64,000 nt of DNA from NCBI GenBank assembly GCA_018902385.1, contig JABSSW010000010.1, positions 434,001-498,000 on the forward strand, written 5' to 3'. The translations under genes and the position numbers were made by a program. This stretch comes from Physcia stellaris (taxonomy: Eukaryota > Ascomycota > Lecanoromycetes > Caliciales > Physciaceae). Each line of letters starts with the position of its first letter. Position 1 is the stretch's first letter. Shown here piece after piece: positions 59,772-64,000 of this stretch. The notes below the pieces were generated by a model, which ran no database searches, was not told where the DNA came from, and was given only the letters and a program-made list of their open reading frames with translations.

Positions 59772-62700
59772 TGTTAGAATTGGTATGCCCAGGGCCTTGG
59801 CAACACGTGACTAGGGCAATAGGCCAAATAAGTCACGGTCGCATGTAACTAGAACCTACACACTTACATCAATGAAATAATACGATTCAGACTTCAACAA
59901 ATTATGATGTTCGCGCACGCAAAAATTGCACATTAATCAGTCTTATTACATCATTATATTGTGTTCGTGATAATCACGTCAACGCTGTACACGTCGTCGT
60001 CGTCGTCGCAATGACAAAAATCAAAACGATGAAAATAAATGATCACAAAATTCGTTTATTCATCGAAAACAATTACAATAACTGATTGATAAATATACGA
60101 ATCATATTACGTTCACGAAAATTCTGAAAATACGTCATCGAACTTTACGTATTTATTTTCAATTCAGCAAACTTCAAAAAATTTATCGAACTGAAAATAG
60201 TCAACGTCAAAATCGAAAATACTGAATGAAAAAACAAAATCGAAAAAACGATCGATTACATGACGTTTACAATAAACATCAAAATGAAAAACAAATTCAA
60301 AAACGAACATTTCAACAATAATTACAAAATGTTATTGAAAATAAAAAAAAAAGCTAAAATTCATCAACGATGCACAATTTATGAAATTCACGAAAAAATA
60401 CTATTCGTTGAATATCAAAAATTTCAAAAATATGTCAAAATTTCTAAACAAAATCAAGAAATTGAAAAAACAAATCGATATTACGAAAATGAAATTCATT
60501 GACGATAAACGCACGATTATTTGTTTCATGATAACATTGACACATGACAAAAATTATCGTTCGTTGATATAAATTTGAACTGTTATATCGAATTTGACGA
60601 ACGAAAAAACGAAAATCATATTTATGAAAAAATATCGTCAACAAAAACACGTGAAAAAAAGCATCGATGCGATTAAAACAACGAAATCGAACAAAAAAAA
60701 AAAATTCGAAATCACTTTGTAAAAATTGCGACAAATCATATTCAAATTTATGTTGAAATATTTATTCAAAATCGATTTTCGAATGATTCAAAAAAAAAAA
60801 AAAAAAACGCAACGAAATAAAATCAACACATTGAATGACAAAATTAAAAAGTCAAATTTCACACATTGATTTACACATTCGAATTCGACATTTATACAAA
60901 TTTCGAATCAAATGAAAATACAAATTGTCGATTTCGTTAATCAAAACATCAACGTACAACGAAAAATCTTCAAATTTAAAAAGAATCTGATTGTTTCGAA
61001 ACATTGATTTCATTTCACATGTATCGAAAATCAAAAATTTCATCAAATGAAACAACAAAAAATCGAAATCAAAATTTCGTACAACGAAACAAGAAATCGA
61101 AATCAAAATTTCGTACGAATAATACAACAAAAAAAATTCAAAACTTCAACGAAATTGATACGATTTGAAATGTGATAAAGTTTTGCATTGAAAGCATGTA
61201 AAATGCGCACACTAAATACTAAATGTCAAGAATTTATCGACGCTAGTCGCTAGTCGATCTGATTTCTCAACATCATGCATTCATAACATTTGTCATCAAC
61301 AAGAAGAAAAGCAATGTTCTCGCTGCGTTTTGTCTGAAAAACTTTTTCAATCTTTTTTAACTTTTCGTGATTTATTTCGAGAGCGATCTCTATCACGTTC
61401 ATCGCGTTCTTCGCGTTCTTTTTTAGTCGATTGCTCAACTAGCTTCGTGCTCGATGAAGTTTTCAGTAATAACTGTCCGATGAGTTGAGTAGCTGTTGTA
61501 AATTGAGTAGCTGTGATAAATTGAGTAACTGTAATAAGTTGAATAGCTGTAGCATCGATAACTCTAGTCGACGATATGACGACGATCACATCAATTTTGT
61601 TTGTGAGCTGTGATCGACGTCGCGTTCTTTGAGCGAGATTTGATCGACGTGCTACGTTCTTTTCGTAATCGTCGATGAGATTTTGAACGTTCGTCAAATC
61701 GTCGATGTTGTATCAAACATTGTCAACTGATTCATAGTCTCGTCATTTGACAAAGTATTGAATTTTTTTTCTGAAAATACGTTTGTTCAATAAACGCTCT
61801 ATCTCGTAATGAGATGTCGAGTCATCGTCGTGCTTCATTGTGACTGATGACGAGTGTTTTTGATTTGATCGAAATTTGTGATATGAATCATCGTCAATAA
61901 ATATTGACTCGAACATAGCGATTGAAACGATTGAATGTATAATCATAATTGACGACAACTCAAATCGATACGCAAATGAATTCATCTTTTGTAAAATTTT
62001 GAAAAAATCGATTCGTTGCTGCGACAACTTCTTGCTCTTGATGTCAAATATGATGTATTCGTGATGCAGTCGCAAATAAACAAAAAAATTCTTTTTCAAA
62101 TTCAGTGACGTGTGACGACGATCGTAACTGAATTTGACGATCATGTTTGTTCAAACAATGATTTTTTCGACGTTTTTTCGATACTGTAAACGAAACGCGC
62201 TTCAGTTTTCAGTCGACATGTCAAACAACAAATTCAAATTATTTTGTAGACGAAATTCGTAGCATAATTCGTTGAAAGTGTAATCGATTTCGGCGACGAC
62301 GATATTATTGATGTCGATTTGAATGTAAAATGTGCTCTTCGTAAAATCAACGTTCGAGTTGTTGACAATTCAATAACGTAAAACAATTTCGATCGTTTGA
62401 TTGATACGTTTTGATTGCTCGTCAATTTGCGAATGATAAACGATAAATATCAACAAATCGATGTCTAAACGCTTGAAAACATCAGTTCAAAATGCTGACA
62501 TGAACTTTTTGTTTCTGTCTGAAATAATAGCGCGCGAAACGTCTCAATCATGACTTAATACAGCGAATAAAAAGGCGTTGATTCATTGTTTCGCAATTCA
62601 AATGCTTTTGTCGAACATCAGAAATACTCGTTTGATGAATTTGCAAATGACTGTAAGCATAACGTCGTATTCGTCAACAATCGTCACGAGCAACGCTAAA

Positions 62701-64000
62701 ATGAAATTCATTGTCATCGTGTGAAAAGATATTGAAAATGACTGAATGAGACGAAGTGAGTCGTACGAAAAATATTTGACAATTCGATGTAATTGATATT
62801 GCGAACAATGTGCGACGTATGTTTGAAATTTTCGAATAAATTTTTTGATGAAAAATGAAATCACTATTCGATCATATGTTTTGTGAAAATCAGCATGTTC
62901 TAATCGATCATACGCAAATGCAAAAATTTCGTCGACAAACTGCTTGAATATGCAAAGTCTTTCTCGATCGTCATCAAATTCGTCGACGTAATAGATAAGT
63001 TCGTCTCGATAACGAAAACGAAAATCTTCAAAACTGAAAAAAAATTTCTCAATCGATTTTTCAATAAACGACTTTGCGACAGCGAATGAGAGTATCGCTT
63101 TGATGTTTGAATCGATAATGTCGATTTTGACGACGACAATGTCTTTTGATTTGATAAATTTTAATATTTTGACTCAACGTTTGTTTTTTAAATATGTTTT
63201 CTTTAGTCGAATTTTGAAATCATCTGACATTTTCATCAAGATGACGTGATAAGTCATGTCGAAAATGCTTTTCGATTGATTTGAATCGAGCGCTCTTTTG
63301 ACGATGTCAACATTGAAAAACAATCTGAAAAGAACGTCAGACACGATATGTTGCTTTTCGGATTTGTGTTGAACATCTAGTCGAAATTGCGATAAATATG
63401 TCGAGACTCGCATCAAACGTAAATTCAACTTGTCGATGTTATTCGAAAATAGTTTGATTTGCTTGACAATGTTTGTGATGATCGAATGATCAATGTAAAT
63501 GATAATTTGCGAAATTGCGACGACGACTTCGATCATATGACGAGTTCGCTTGACAAATCAAATCAAATCGACTGTCTCAAACTCGATGAATCAATATCTG
63601 ATTTCAGTCGACGTCAAAATCTTACTGAGAAATGATATTGATTGTATATTTTTTTTTGTGAAAATCTTTTTATCGTTTTTGACGTGATAAACAGTTGTTT
63701 CGAAATCACGTTCGTGTGACGCGTCAACGTCGACGTAAAACTGACGCGTTTTGTCATGATGTACTAAAAATGTGAACTTGAAAAAAACTTTTTGAATGAT
63801 CTCGTAAAACTTCATTTCTGAATCGATAAATATGTTCAATCGATTGTCACTATTAAATCGCTTGCGAACGTTGTTTTTCATCGACGAGTTTTTCAACATC
63901 AAAATTTTGCGAATTTGCAACGAATTGAATAATTGAACGTAATATGACACGTAATCGCGCATTCATTCGATGAAATTCAGATACGTTTTCAATTGTTTCA
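59772..64000 (-). mobile_element. Ty3/Gypsy (chromovirus-type) LTR retrotransposon, mutated fossil, cut by the window edge
   Basis: The left end is an LTR-type terminus TGTTAGAATTGG at 59772, sitting inside the NLR gene. About 100 bp keeps normal composition (CCCAGGGCCTTGG), then RIP-like AT-rich sequence begins. On the minus strand, in 5'-3' order from the right: end of reverse transcriptase with RNase H start near 63.96-63.6 kb (HHDKTRQFYVDVDASHER), RNase H near 63.5-63.2 kb, integrase zinc-binding region near 62.86-62.6 kb, chromodomain-side region near 62.14-61.74 kb (YEIERLLNKR), and a charged tail at 61.7-61.25 kb. It is broken many times. The stretch 59.9-61.2 kb is not assigned and could include the 3' LTR or a second nested element. 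The 5' half lies outside the window. Confidence 0.8.
59992..60008 (+). repeat. (CGT)n microsatellite
   Basis: Five to six CGT/GTC units inside the mutated element. CpG is kept here although the neighbourhood is AT-rich, in line with the CpG-sparing mutation pattern. Confidence 0.7.

Noticed and set aside
60260-60572. Lysine/asparagine-rich plus-strand frames in the right-hand AT block
   Set aside because: Open only because the DNA is almost free of G and C. No conserved protein motif and located inside a mutated element.
1-64000. tRNA, rRNA, CRISPR, bacterial operons or riboswitches
   Set aside because: None could be recognised by eye. The spliced genes and repeat types are fungal, so prokaryotic features are not expected.

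Overview
The window looks like nuclear DNA of a filamentous ascomycete (Pezizomycotina). The evidence is: short introns of about 50-60 nt with GT..AG ends, fungal-only gene families (SesA/NB-ARC/TPR NLR, Helo-type ankyrin protein, CorA-like membrane protein, F-box pair, Vip1-type RRM protein, Crd2-like cysteine-rich protein), a Fot/pogo-type MITE, and blocks of extremely AT-rich, point-mutated LTR retrotransposon (RIP-like). The species cannot be named from the sequence.

Layout. 1-1.35 kb: AT-rich mutated relic. 2-21.9 kb: an ordinary-composition island with a CorA-like gene, two small paralogues of an unknown family (a third lies at 17 kb), a cysteine-rich secreted protein, two related single-exon F-box genes, a GNAT acetyltransferase, a short gene with the N-terminal domain seen on AcuF/zinc-finger-type proteins, and a proline-rich ORF. 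21.9-27.1 kb: Ty1/Copia element 1 with both LTRs and target duplication. 27.6-28.0 kb: a MITE. 28.3-31.6 kb: a decayed gene of a large fungal-only family. 32.3-37.8 kb: Copia element 2. 38.6-39.7 kb: Vip1 homologue with a metallothionein-like tail. 41.4-46.2 kb (minus) and 48.5-50.7 kb (plus): two large multi-exon genes in head-to-head arrangement, a 1378-residue propeller-like/helical protein and a 668-residue protein that resembles the TULIP/P47 fold family. 51.9-54.5 kb: ankyrin protein. 55.5-56.1 kb: Crd2-like copper-binding-type protein. 56.5-59.8 kb: an NLR that is frameshifted and cut at its 3' end by an LTR element. 59.8-64 kb: a mutated Ty3/Gypsy chromovirus-type element on the minus strand that runs off the window.

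Two points stand out. First, the retroelement mutation does not follow the classical CpA rule: comparing the LTRs of each Copia element, C is lost before C or T while CpA and CpG are spared, and the outer ends of the LTRs escaped. Second, the divergent propeller/TULIP-like gene pair is an intact, intron-bearing unit of unknown function set among decaying accessory genes. Exon boundaries were worked out by eye from reading-frame continuity and splice consensus; no database search was possible.
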